From an uncultured Granulosicoccaceae bacterium (GTDB lineage: Bacteria; Pseudomonadota; Gammaproteobacteria; Granulosicoccales; Granulosicoccaceae): 64,000 nucleotides of DNA. The position numbers were made by a program, and so were the translations under genes. The DNA lies in assembly GCA_938035125.1 (NCBI GenBank), contig CALHNS010000032.1:33580-97579 (forward strand), in the 5' to 3' direction. The notes beneath the pieces were generated by a model. It ran no database searches. It had not been told where the DNA came from and was given only the letters and a program-made list of their open reading frames with translations. Shown here piece after piece: positions 30,735 to 39,812 of this stretch (positions are counted from its first letter, which is position 1; every line of letters starts with the position of its first letter).

Positions 30735-32867
30735 ATGGCAAAAGTTTCCTTTACCTCAGCACCGGCCAGCCACCCCAACCCTCGCGATAGGATGCTTAAT
30801 CGCGAACTTGGCCTATTGCGATTTAACGAACGGGTACTGGATCTTGCCACCGATTCTTCTGTGCCTTTACTTGAACGCTTACGTTATCTGTGCATCTCAG
30901 CCAGCAATCTGGATGAATTTTTTGAAGTGCGTGTGGCAGGAACCCGGCAAAAAGTAAAAGCAGGTGTTGAAAGCGCCGGTGTGGACGGCCTATCACCTGC
31001 ACAAGAATTAGCATTGATAACCCAGCGTGCGCATAAGCTTGTTGATCGACAATATCAGTTGCTTAATAACGAACTGTTCCCAGAACTTGCCAAGCAAGAC
31101 GTTGTGTTTTATCGACGAACGAAATGGTCACCTGCGATGCGCGAATGGGTTAAAACGTTGTTTGAACAAGACATCGCGCCTGTACTTAGCCCGCTAGGGC
31201 TCGATCCATCACACCCGTTTCCACGCTTAATGAATAAAAGCTTAACGTTCATCATTGAGCTTGAAGGCAGTGATGCGTTTGGGCGTGAAGCAGGCTACGC
31301 ACTACTGCGCGTACCACGCTCATTACCACGAGTTATACCTGTGCCTAAATCGATTGGAGGTGCAGAACATGGGTTTGTATTTCTTTCATCCGTCATTCAT
31401 GACAATGTGAACGCTTTATTTGCGGGTATGAAACCCGTTGGTATGTTCCAATTTAAAGTGACGAGAAACAGCGATCTGTATGTTTCAGAAGAAGATGTGG
31501 CTAATTTGAAACGTGCGGTTGAACACGAACTTCTGCAGCGCTCATTTGGTGAAGCTGTTCGTTTAGAAATTCACGAGGATTGCTCGCCTCGTGTGGTGAA
31601 ATTTCTTCAAAAGCAATACAAATTAGAAGACAACGAAGTTTATCGTGTGAATGGGCCGGTAAATTTAAATCGCTTAATTACCATTCCTGATCAAATTGAT
31701 AAACCCGAATTAAAATTCGAAGCCTTCAGACCGGCTATTGCTAATTATCTCAATGAAGATATCAATATTTTCGATGTTATCGCACAACATGCCCCCTTGG
31801 TCGTACACCACCCCTATGAATCGTATATACCAGTAACTGAGCTACTACGACAAGCCTCAATCGACCCAGATGTATTAGCGATTAAACAAACGCTTTACCG
31901 CACAGGTAATGAAAGCATCATAGTTGCCCACCTTATGGAAGCTTCACGCCGCGGAAAAGACGTAACCGTAGTGGTTGAATTGTTGGCCCGGTTTGATGAA
32001 GAAGCCAATGTATCGTTAGCCAATCAATTACAAGAAGCAGGAATACAAGTGGTTTACGGTGTGGTGGGTTTTAAAACCCACGCCAAAATGCTCTTGGTTG
32101 TGCGACGAGAAAAATCGGGGCTAAACCGATACGTTCATGTGGGCACGGGAAATTACCATACCGCCACCGCCAGAACTTATACCGACATCAGCTTATTAAC
32201 CGATGACCCTGTCATTGCAGAAGATGTGAATCGTGTGTTTCAACAACTCACCGGTATCGGCCAAGTATTAGAACTGCAGTGTTTGTTACAAGCACCCTTC
32301 ACGCTGCACAAATTTATTTTATCGAAAATTAAGCAAGAAACAAAAATAGCAAAATCTGGCGGTAAGGGCAGAATCATTGCGCGCATGAATTCATTGGTTG
32401 ACCCTAGTGTGGTGCACGCGCTTTATCACGCCTCTCAAGCCGGGGTTCAAATAGATCTCATTGTTCGAGGCATTTGTGTTTTGATTCCCCAAGTGGCTGG
32501 CCTATCCGATAACATTCGCGTGATATCGGTGTTGGGCCGTTTTTTAGAACATTCTAGAGTGTTTTATTTCGGTGGAGATGGGCTAAAGAAAGATGGCGAT
32601 GCCAAAGAATCTCTTTACATCAGTAGCGCCGACTGGATGCCAAGAAACTTATTTAAGCGCGTTGAAATAGCCATTCCCGTGCGCGGCGATGCCATGAAAC
32701 GAATCAAGAAAGAATGCTTGGATATGTTTCTAGCCGACAACTGCTCCAGTTGGGAACTACAACCCAATGGGGAATACAACAGGCGCACATGCAAAGACAG
32801 CAAAAAAGTAAACGTACAACAAAAACTAATACGACTGCATCAAGCCAACTTTGATCAAGACGATTAG
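30735..32867 (+). CDS. ppk1: Polyphosphate kinase 1
   Basis: A 710-residue enzyme that builds polyphosphate from ATP. All four PPK1 regions are present. RELGLLRFNERVLDLA marks the N-terminal domain. The middle has VLSPLGLDPSHPFPRL. The C-terminal catalytic part has the phospho-accepting histidine His468 in YVHVGTGNYH, and a second conserved histidine in LEHSRVFYFG. Length and motifs are normal. It is divergent from a DHH phosphoesterase that may degrade its product. Confidence 0.95.
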   Translation: MAKVSFTSAPASHPNPRDRMLNRELGLLRFNERVLDLATDSSVPLLERLRYLCISASNLDEFFEVRVAGTRQKVKAGVESAGVDGLSPAQELALITQRAHKLVDRQYQLLNNELFPELAKQDVVFYRRTKWSPAMREWVKTLFEQDIAPVLSPLGLDPSHPFPRLMNKSLTFIIELEGSDAFGREAGYALLRVPRSLPRVIPVPKSIGGAEHGFVFLSSVIHDNVNALFAGMKPVGMFQFKVTRNSDLYVSEEDVANLKRAVEHELLQRSFGEAVRLEIHEDCSPRVVKFLQKQYKLEDNEVYRVNGPVNLNRLITIPDQIDKPELKFEAFRPAIANYLNEDINIFDVIAQHAPLVVHHPYESYIPVTELLRQASIDPDVLAIKQTLYRTGNESIIVAHLMEASRRGKDVTVVVELLARFDEEANVSLANQLQEAGIQVVYGVVGFKTHAKMLLVVRREKSGLNRYVHVGTGNYHTATARTYTDISLLTDDPVIAEDVNRVFQQLTGIGQVLELQCLLQAPFTLHKFILSKIKQETKIAKSGGKGRIIARMNSLVDPSVVHALYHASQAGVQIDLIVRGICVLIPQVAGLSDNIRVISVLGRFLEHSRVFYFGGDGLKKDGDAKESLYISSADWMPRNLFKRVEIAIPVRGDAMKRIKKECLDMFLADNCSSWELQPNGEYNRRTCKDSKKVNVQQKLIRLHQANFDQDD

Positions 32868-32920
32868 ATAAAGATGATACAGCGTCAGCGTAGCAAGTAT
32901 TCAATTAAGCGTTACCGCGC

Positions 32921-33832
32921 GTGAGTGACTCACAAGCTGTGATTAGAAACGCCCACCAAAGTGGCATTATTTTCATGGTGGCAGGAACCATGATTGCACC
33001 CGGGATGGATGCTATCGCTAAACATTTAAGTGATGCCTTATCCCCACTGCTCATAACCTGGGGTAGATTCAGCTTACAGATTTTAATTATGTCATCCGTG
33101 CTACTGCTTAGTGGTGGGCTGAAGTCATTTAAAACCAATCGCATGTTTATTCACTGGATACGCGGTGCGATGCTAGCCTCGGCCACATTGTGTTTTTTCT
33201 GGGCGCTAAAACACCTACCTTTAACTGAAACCATAGCGATCTTCTTCGTTCAGCCCATTATTTTAACGATGTTGTCGGCGTTATTTTTAGGTGAAACTAT
33301 CGGCTGGCATCGACGCTTAGCCGTTGTCGCAGGCTTTATAGGAGCTTTAATTGTTATCCGGCCTGGCACAGCCTCGTTCAGTGTTTACTACTCCCTACCC
33401 CTTGCGGCCGCATTTTTCTACGCCATCTACATGGCGATTACCCGAGCGCACGCCACGGTTGATACTCCTGCTGTGCAGCAAATGGCCTCAGGTGTTGGTG
33501 GCGCGATATTTCTATCCATTTTATTACTGGCTTCACATTGGGCAAACTTTGACTGGCGGTGGGCATCACCTACGCTTAATCAGTGGGGATGGCTGTTTGC
33601 TATCGCCCTCATTGCATCCATCGCTCATACCTTGGTTGTCATGGGAATGAGCCGTGCACCGGCCTCAGTTTTAGCACCCTTTGGATATTCTGAGATTGTG
33701 GCCGCTACATTACTAGGTTGGTGGGTTTTTGGTGATTGGCCTGATGCCTTATCTTGGCTAGGCATTCTGATTATCATCCTGTCGGGCAGTTATGTAGCCT
33801 GGCGTGAAACCCATCACAGTACAGAACATTAG
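32921..33832 (+). CDS. EamA/DMT family membrane transporter
   Basis: A 303-residue protein with ten hydrophobic segments in two EamA repeats; FFWALKHLPLTETIAIFFVQ and GFIGALIVIRPG mark the end of the first repeat. The start is GTG at 32921; an internal ATG at about residue 19 would cut into helix 1. Substrate unknown. It lies 53 bases after ppk1 and may be partly transcribed with it. Confidence 0.85.
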   Translation: MSDSQAVIRNAHQSGIIFMVAGTMIAPGMDAIAKHLSDALSPLLITWGRFSLQILIMSSVLLLSGGLKSFKTNRMFIHWIRGAMLASATLCFFWALKHLPLTETIAIFFVQPIILTMLSALFLGETIGWHRRLAVVAGFIGALIVIRPGTASFSVYYSLPLAAAFFYAIYMAITRAHATVDTPAVQQMASGVGGAIFLSILLLASHWANFDWRWASPTLNQWGWLFAIALIASIAHTLVVMGMSRAPASVLAPFGYSEIVAATLLGWWVFGDWPDALSWLGILIIILSGSYVAWRETHHSTEH

Positions 33833-33965
33833 CCTAGGTAAATTAATAGGCCAATTGCCGGTTTGTTTATGAGCCTTTGTTAATGCATTGAATTTGCGCT
33901 AGGTAACATGTCTTATAAGGACTGTTCTGCTAGTTTACAGTCAAGTTTAGGAAGCGATCATTCTT

Positions 33966-35759
33966 ATGAAACTTCAATCCATTCTTCGGGTGTTTCTGCC
34001 CTTAGCCTTTAGCGTCACGCTCAGTGCGTGTGGCGAAGGTGTTGTGGTTGATGGTGGCAGCGCAGGCGGGGGCTCAGGCCCAGTAACTGGCGTAACGCCC
34101 GTTAACTCACCCAATAACCCAACCAACACACCAAGCAACCCCGATGCAGGCCCAAGTTCACCAGCCCAAGCACCCGATACCGCTGATTTTAGCGCCGGTT
34201 CCTTGTCTGATGCTGACGTAGCCGCAGCCCGTTTCTTAACCCAAGCCACTTTTGGCCCAAATTTGGACACTATTGCAGAGTTTCGCCAGCTCGGTTCCAT
34301 CGATGCATGGATAGATCGACAAGTATCATTACCCATGTCCACCACGCGTGATTACACGCTAGAAAATAGCAACGGCAGTTTACGCGGCCCCCGACACGAT
34401 GGCTGGTGGAACAACGTAGTTGATAACGAAGACCAGCTTCGACAACGCATGGCGTTTGCGTTAAGCCAACTGTTTGTTATCTCCGATATCGACTTTGCAT
34501 TAGGCAATGCACAATATGCAATTACCGAATATTACGACATGCTCGCCGAAGGCGCGTTTGGTAATTTTAGAACCTTACTAGAAGACGTCACCTTGCACCC
34601 CACCATGGGCGTATACCTCAGCATGGTGCGAAATGAAAAGGCGGATGTGGCCAACAACATTCGACCCGATGAAAACTACGCCCGTGAAGTCATGCAGTTA
34701 TTCACCATTGGGCTGTTCGAAATGAACATGCGCGGTGAACCAATACCGGCAGGTAATCCACGTCCGGCTTATACGCAAACAGACATTGAAGAATTCGCTC
34801 GTGTGTTCACCGGCTGGAACTACCCCAATGTGCGATCTTGGGAAGACAACAACATCGTGCCTGCTGCGTTTGAAGGTCGTATGGTTCCCAACGAAAATTT
34901 TCACGACAGAGGCGCTAAGAATTTATTAAACGGCGCCGTTGCACCAGCAGGGTTAAGCGCTCAGCAAGACCTCAATGCAGCCCTTGATAATATTTTCCAA
35001 CACCAAAACGTACCGCCTTTTATCGCCAAACATTTCATTCAGCGCTTTGTAACGAGTAACCCAACACCAGAATACATTGAACGTGTAGCCAATGTGTTCG
35101 CCAACAATGGCAATGGAGAGCGTGGTGATTTAGAAGCCGTTATACGAGCTGTGTTGAACGATGACGAAGCCCGGAACGGCCATTTAACGTTAACCAACTT
35201 TGGCAAAATAAAAGAACCTGTGCTTCGATGGTCACAACTGTGGCGTGCCTTAGATGCCGTGCCGGGCGAGCGGGCAAATGGCGTGCACTCAACCGCAGAC
35301 TTTCCGATGTCTCGTTTAGATGACATGACAGGCCAAGCGGTGCTGCGTTCACCGTCGGTGTTTAATTTCTTTGAGCCCGATAACCCGCTAAGCGCAGGTT
35401 CGCAGCTACAGTCGCCTGAAATGCAAATTATGTCAGAGGCGAACTTAGCCACCACTCATAACAACTGGCATCACCAAATATATCGATTCAACAATCGATC
35501 AGCTGAAGACCTAGGTGGTGATAACCCTCGGGTCACTATCATCGACTTAGAGCCTCTGACTCGATTAGCGACTAACCGTAACGATTTGCTGGACTGGTAC
35601 AACCTTGTTTTATTTGCAGGTGGCATGCCTTCAGAAATGAGAAACACCTTGTCTCAATTCGCCAGTGCTTATCGCACCACATCAGACGATCGCTTCGCAT
35701 TGGTACAGGATACGTTGTTCTTAATCCTCACCACTCCTCAGATTCAATGGCAGCGTTAA
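33966..35759 (+). CDS. DUF1800 family lipoprotein
   Basis: A 597-residue protein with a lipoprotein signal (lipobox LSAC, Cys22), then a Gly/Pro/Asn/Ser-rich linker up to about residue 75. The DUF1800 core begins AARFLTQATFGPNLDTIAEF and includes LRQRMAFALSQLFVISD, then ARVFTGWNY and the C-terminal LDWYNLVLFAGGMPSEM. DUF1800 proteins are nearly always paired with DUF1501 proteins, as here, and are thought to work outside the cytoplasm on an unknown substrate. Confidence 0.9.
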   Translation: MKLQSILRVFLPLAFSVTLSACGEGVVVDGGSAGGGSGPVTGVTPVNSPNNPTNTPSNPDAGPSSPAQAPDTADFSAGSLSDADVAAARFLTQATFGPNLDTIAEFRQLGSIDAWIDRQVSLPMSTTRDYTLENSNGSLRGPRHDGWWNNVVDNEDQLRQRMAFALSQLFVISDIDFALGNAQYAITEYYDMLAEGAFGNFRTLLEDVTLHPTMGVYLSMVRNEKADVANNIRPDENYAREVMQLFTIGLFEMNMRGEPIPAGNPRPAYTQTDIEEFARVFTGWNYPNVRSWEDNNIVPAAFEGRMVPNENFHDRGAKNLLNGAVAPAGLSAQQDLNAALDNIFQHQNVPPFIAKHFIQRFVTSNPTPEYIERVANVFANNGNGERGDLEAVIRAVLNDDEARNGHLTLTNFGKIKEPVLRWSQLWRALDAVPGERANGVHSTADFPMSRLDDMTGQAVLRSPSVFNFFEPDNPLSAGSQLQSPEMQIMSEANLATTHNNWHHQIYRFNNRSAEDLGGDNPRVTIIDLEPLTRLATNRNDLLDWYNLVLFAGGMPSEMRNTLSQFASAYRTTSDDRFALVQDTLFLILTTPQIQWQR

Positions 35760-35761
35760 TC

Positions 35762-37171
35762 ATGAAAAAACCTAACTTTCAAAAACATCGCCGTAATTTG
35801 TTAAAGCAATTGGCAGCTCTTCCTCTGGGAGCTGGTGTATCAATGCTAGGTAGTAACGATGCCTTAGCGATGGACTGCAGTAACTCCAAATCGCTTGTGT
35901 GCTTGTTCCTTGCTGGCGGTGCCGATTCTTTTAATATGTTCGTGCCCGGCAGCGATCGCGCATACACCGATTACATCAATTCGCGTGGCCCTATTGCCAT
36001 TCCAGAATCAGGATTATTAAACGTCAGTGATGCCGATCAAGGCGCATTCGGATTCAATTCGCTATTGCCTGCATTTAGAGGCCTGTACGAACAAGATCGC
36101 TTAGCCGTTGTGAGTAATGTTGGAACGCTTATTCGCCCCACATCGCAGTCGGATTATTTGGCCGAACAAGCTTTACCCGAATCACTTTTTGCGCACAACA
36201 CGCAACAAAAGCTTTGGCAAACCGGTGCCGGAATCGTCAGTGGTGCATCAGGCTTCGGCTGGGGTGGCGCTATTGCCTCACACGCAACCAGTTGTAACGG
36301 CCCAGCAGCCGTTACCCCTGCCTTCTCAATTGCAGGCACCAGCGCTTGGTTAGAATCAGCCAATTCTCGTTACATCAGCTTGAACGCCGATTTCGCTGTT
36401 GAACGCATGTTTGGACTAGACAATATATCCGACTGGATTCCATCCAATCGTTTAAGCCGCGTGGGACGAACCATCGAAGATCTTATCGCGCAAGGGGAGG
36501 CCAGCGGTAATCCAGCTATGCTGCGCACTATCGCCGATGGCTTAGATCAAGCAAGCATCGCTACAACCGCTTTGCATTCTGCGCTTCTGCGAAACACCTT
36601 GCCGCAAATGCAGTTTGACAGCAAAAATAAATTGGCCAAACAACTGCATCTCGTGGCACGTTTAATCTCTGCCAGAGAAGAATTAGGTATGTCGCGGCAA
36701 GTATTTTTCGTCTTAATGGGCGGCTTTGACACACACTCTGATCAAGGCGAACGCGAACCGGTACTGATGCGCGAACTTAACGATGCGGTACTTGCATTCC
36801 AAGACACCATTGACGACATCGGGGCAGCCAATTCAGTAACCTCATTCACCGCCAGTGATTTCGGACGCACCCTAACCAGTAACGGGAACGGAACCGATCA
36901 CGGTTGGGGTGGCCATAATTTTGTATTCGGAGGCGCGGTTGATGGAGGCCGAATCGTGGGCCAAATGCCTAACTACTCCAGCACCAATAACCCGGATGAA
37001 GCCAGTGAACGTGACGGCACGTTTGCAGGGCGGTTGATACCACAAATTTCAGTGAATCAGTACGGTGCAACTTTATCGCGTTGGATGGGCGTAAGCGAGG
37101 CTGAATTAAGTGCAGCATTGCCCGACTTGCAAAACTTTGCCACGAGCGATTTAGGATTTATGCGATCCTAA
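35762..37171 (+). CDS. DUF1501 family protein with Tat-type signal
   Basis: About 469 residues from the ATG two bases after the DUF1800 stop; an earlier ATG at 35747 overlaps that gene. The N-terminus has a twin-arginine-like signal, HRRNLLKQLAALPLGAGV. The family is seen in LFLAGGADSFNMFVPG and in the sulfatase-like C-terminal part (FFVLMGGFDTHSDQG; DFGRTLTSNGNGTDHGWGG). It is distantly related to the alkaline phosphatase superfamily and is predicted to be exported folded. It acts with the DUF1800 partner; substrate unknown. Confidence 0.9.
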   Translation: MKKPNFQKHRRNLLKQLAALPLGAGVSMLGSNDALAMDCSNSKSLVCLFLAGGADSFNMFVPGSDRAYTDYINSRGPIAIPESGLLNVSDADQGAFGFNSLLPAFRGLYEQDRLAVVSNVGTLIRPTSQSDYLAEQALPESLFAHNTQQKLWQTGAGIVSGASGFGWGGAIASHATSCNGPAAVTPAFSIAGTSAWLESANSRYISLNADFAVERMFGLDNISDWIPSNRLSRVGRTIEDLIAQGEASGNPAMLRTIADGLDQASIATTALHSALLRNTLPQMQFDSKNKLAKQLHLVARLISAREELGMSRQVFFVLMGGFDTHSDQGEREPVLMRELNDAVLAFQDTIDDIGAANSVTSFTASDFGRTLTSNGNGTDHGWGGHNFVFGGAVDGGRIVGQMPNYSSTNNPDEASERDGTFAGRLIPQISVNQYGATLSRWMGVSEAELSAALPDLQNFATSDLGFMRS

Positions 37172-37482
37172 TTTGATTCCCACAGAACCGATTCATTGGC
37201 AGCGATTGCAGCTTCCAATAAATCAATAACAGGCTTTGCGCGTACCGCCAAAGCCACAGGGGGTGGCGTGTCATTGTCATCATCTAAAGGCGGTGGTGGT
37301 GCTTCTTCAGTCGATTGATTGTTTAGGCCTTGTTGAAGCTCCTGAAGCGCTGGCGCCACATCTTCAGCCATTAGTGCACCAGGCACATTGCCGCTCTGAC
37401 CCATCAATTTTAATAAATCTTTCGCTACATCACCAAACATGGTGATGTGGCCGTGTGCAGATGTTTTAAAAGTAACCAGCAT
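37168..37482 (-). CDS. DUF1840 family protein
   Basis: A 104-residue protein starting MLVTFKTSAHGHITMFGDVA, the usual DUF1840 N-terminus; a longer frame to 37554 is not used because it would overlap the divergent gene. The middle has the conserved DLLKLMGQSG. An acidic/Pro-rich stretch (PPPPLDDDNDTPPP) separates it from a short helical C-terminus. The function of the family is unknown. It converges with DUF1501 and overlaps it by four bases. Confidence 0.8.
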   Translation of the reverse strand: MLVTFKTSAHGHITMFGDVAKDLLKLMGQSGNVPGALMAEDVAPALQELQQGLNNQSTEEAPPPPLDDDNDTPPPVALAVRAKPVIDLLEAAIAANESVLWESN

Positions 37483-37513
37483 ATTGATGTGTCTTGCGCC
37501 GTAAACTGTTCGT

Positions 37514-38209
37514 ATGGCTGACTTTAACACACACTTTTTTACCGCCACCGCCACCGGTGCGGTTTACGCCACAGTGGCCACCAAAGGCCTTAACCTATCT
37601 ACCGAGCCTGCTTTACTGTTAGCGGCAATGACCGCGATTGGTGGGGTGCTGCCCGACATAGATTTAAAAGACTCAACCCCCAGCAAAACCCTCTTTTTAG
37701 TGCTGGGTACCTTGGCCGCGTTGTTATTCATGATGCATCACGCACAAAATTTCAGCGTGGTGGAATTATTGATCATTGGTTCCGTTGTTTTTGTTGCCGT
37801 GCGCTACTTACTGTGGGCGTTGTTTCATCAATTTACCGTTCACCGTGGCTCACTGCATTCACTGGCCGCTTGCGCCATGTTTGGCTTTGGCGCCGTTGTG
37901 CTATGTCATTACGGCTTTGGCACAACCCCTACACTGAGCTGGCTGGCAGGTATTGGTGTGCTAATAGGGTGTATCACTCATCTGCTGTTGGATGAACTTT
38001 ACAGCGTGGATTTTTCAGGAGTGCGCATCAAACGATCGTTTGGATCAGCGCTTAAAGTGATCGATACGGCTCGCTGGCCTGGCAGCCTAGCGGTTATTGC
38101 GGTAACGATTGTGTGCCTGTGGAAGGCACCACCTGCAGCGCCTTTATTCAAAGCTCTGCAGGCGGTTGATCCTAATTGGACAGACTGGGTTTTACAGCTT
38201 AACTTTTAA
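37514..38209 (+). CDS. YdjM-like membrane-bound metal-dependent hydrolase family protein
   Basis: A 231-residue inner-membrane protein with about five hydrophobic segments. The family motifs are NTHFFTATATGA near the N-terminus, GGVLPDIDLKDSTPSK, HRGSLHSL and HLLLDELYSVDFSG: His/Asp residues placed as in YdjM/YfhO-type proteins. In E. coli the relative is SOS-regulated. The exact reaction is unknown. The start is 31 bases from the divergent DUF1840 start. Confidence 0.8.
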   Translation: MADFNTHFFTATATGAVYATVATKGLNLSTEPALLLAAMTAIGGVLPDIDLKDSTPSKTLFLVLGTLAALLFMMHHAQNFSVVELLIIGSVVFVAVRYLLWALFHQFTVHRGSLHSLAACAMFGFGAVVLCHYGFGTTPTLSWLAGIGVLIGCITHLLLDELYSVDFSGVRIKRSFGSALKVIDTARWPGSLAVIAVTIVCLWKAPPAAPLFKALQAVDPNWTDWVLQLNF

Positions 38210-39586
38210 CGCATTCAGTGTTTCGTGAGTTACACCGCCTGTGTCTAAACTGTTGTCTTCCTGGTAATTACGAACCGCTGTTAAGGTATCGCTACCCAGA
38301 ACACCATCAATGGCACCAGGATCAAAACCTTCATCGGCCAACGCTTGCTGTAAGTCGCGAATGATGTCTGTCGTTACGTTAGTTTCGCAAAGCACTCGGC
38401 GCCATACAAGGGTTGGCGGAGCCACTTGAACTTGACGAGTTACTGTGCGCACTTGACGAGGAATTTCAGAACGCTGCTCACCTGCTGGTGTGATCAAACG
38501 CTGGACCTTAACGGTTTCGAATTGCGCAGGCGTTTCTGTGACAGTAACCGATGCAGGCGTAGCAATTACTTGCTTTTTGATCGTGGTGCTTTCGGCAGGC
38601 CGCGGCACTAAGCAGGCCTCTCGCCCAGAATAAGTTGCGCCGTTATCTGGTGTTTCACCCTTTTTCAACCAGAAAAAGCCTGCATCAGAAACCTTAACGC
38701 GAGTGGCAACGGTTGCGTACTGAGGCGGAATGGTTGTGCGACTTTCCGAAGCTGGGCGCACTAATCGGCGAACCGTTACGTTTTCATATACTGCAGGAAT
38801 CTGTACCGTTCGAGTGGTAGCAGCCGTTTCCAATACAGAGCGCGTAACCGTTTCATATCGAGCGGGAATCTCTACAAGACATAGAATTTCACCGGTTGTG
38901 TCATCGATGCGTTCTAGTGGCCCACGCCCTTGTTTCCACACACTACGAGCAGGCTCAACTAATACCGATTCAGTTTCTGTTCGATAAACAGCTGGAACGT
39001 TAGTTAAACGAGTGGATGCGTCTTTTACAAGAATGCGCTCTTGCACTGTTTCGTATTCAGCAGGGGTTACCGTGATAGTTTCACCACCAGCACGCTTCAA
39101 TACTCGACGATCTTCTGTGCGGTATTCAGCCGGTGTGTAGTATTCGCGAAAACACGTGTTTTCAGCAACCGTATCTAGGTTGACACCAGACTCAGCGATG
39201 CCCTCAAGTGCGCCCGGGCTGGCAGGGTGCGTAGAATTTCCAATGCTCATACGCCAATTGGCCTCAGCCGGACGAGTTTCGATTTTCTCGAATTCATCTT
39301 TATAAGTGACAGGCACCGGATTAAGCACACGGCTTGCCTCTCTCACCATAACGCGCTGATCAACCGTTTCGAAGGTTGCCGCACTGGTTTGAATGCGTTC
39401 AGAACCTTCCTGCACCACAATCTCTTCGGTGCGAGTTTCAAATTTTGCAGGCGTTACTACTTTTGCGTAACACTCACCTGGCTTTGCATCCGGCAATGTT
39501 TGAGTACGATCCAGTGTTTGTGCAAACAATGGAGTGGAAGTCACACACAGTGACACTAGTAAAGCCGTTATGGAGTATTTGAACAT
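38192..39586 (-). CDS. Exported repeat protein with C-terminal peptidoglycan-binding domain
   Basis: A 464-residue protein. The signal peptide ends near residue 22 (STPLFA-Q). Four similar modules follow, each starting at a cysteine and ending at a tryptophan: 39-111, 145-217, 236-306 and 325-395. Every module holds about three copies of a beta-strand-like unit of the form PAxYETVxxRVLVxxA. Linkers of 18-33 residues separate them. Residues about 404-464 form a PG_binding_1 domain (DLQQALADEGFDPGAIDGVLG). It is presumably periplasmic and anchored to peptidoglycan. The modules are not a domain that can be named with confidence. It converges with the YdjM-like gene, overlapping by 18 bases. Confidence 0.75.
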   Translation of the reverse strand: MFKYSITALLVSLCVTSTPLFAQTLDRTQTLPDAKPGECYAKVVTPAKFETRTEEIVVQEGSERIQTSAATFETVDQRVMVREASRVLNPVPVTYKDEFEKIETRPAEANWRMSIGNSTHPASPGALEGIAESGVNLDTVAENTCFREYYTPAEYRTEDRRVLKRAGGETITVTPAEYETVQERILVKDASTRLTNVPAVYRTETESVLVEPARSVWKQGRGPLERIDDTTGEILCLVEIPARYETVTRSVLETAATTRTVQIPAVYENVTVRRLVRPASESRTTIPPQYATVATRVKVSDAGFFWLKKGETPDNGATYSGREACLVPRPAESTTIKKQVIATPASVTVTETPAQFETVKVQRLITPAGEQRSEIPRQVRTVTRQVQVAPPTLVWRRVLCETNVTTDIIRDLQQALADEGFDPGAIDGVLGSDTLTAVRNYQEDNSLDTGGVTHETLNALKVKL

Positions 39587-39812
39587 GACTCGCAGAATCC
39601 TCTAACCGAAACTCGATTTTTAACTCGGTAAGGATAGCGCGCGTGAGCCAACTTCGCATTAAAAAAGGTTAATTGTATGTTTCTTTCTTTCGCCTTTTAT
39701 CGGTATAGATGTTGTTTATTTGACGCTTAAGCCACAAACACATCACCGTCGCCACCACATCGACGTTTAGCGTTGAAAAGCAACTCTTTTCATTTTTTTA
39801 TAACTTTATCAA

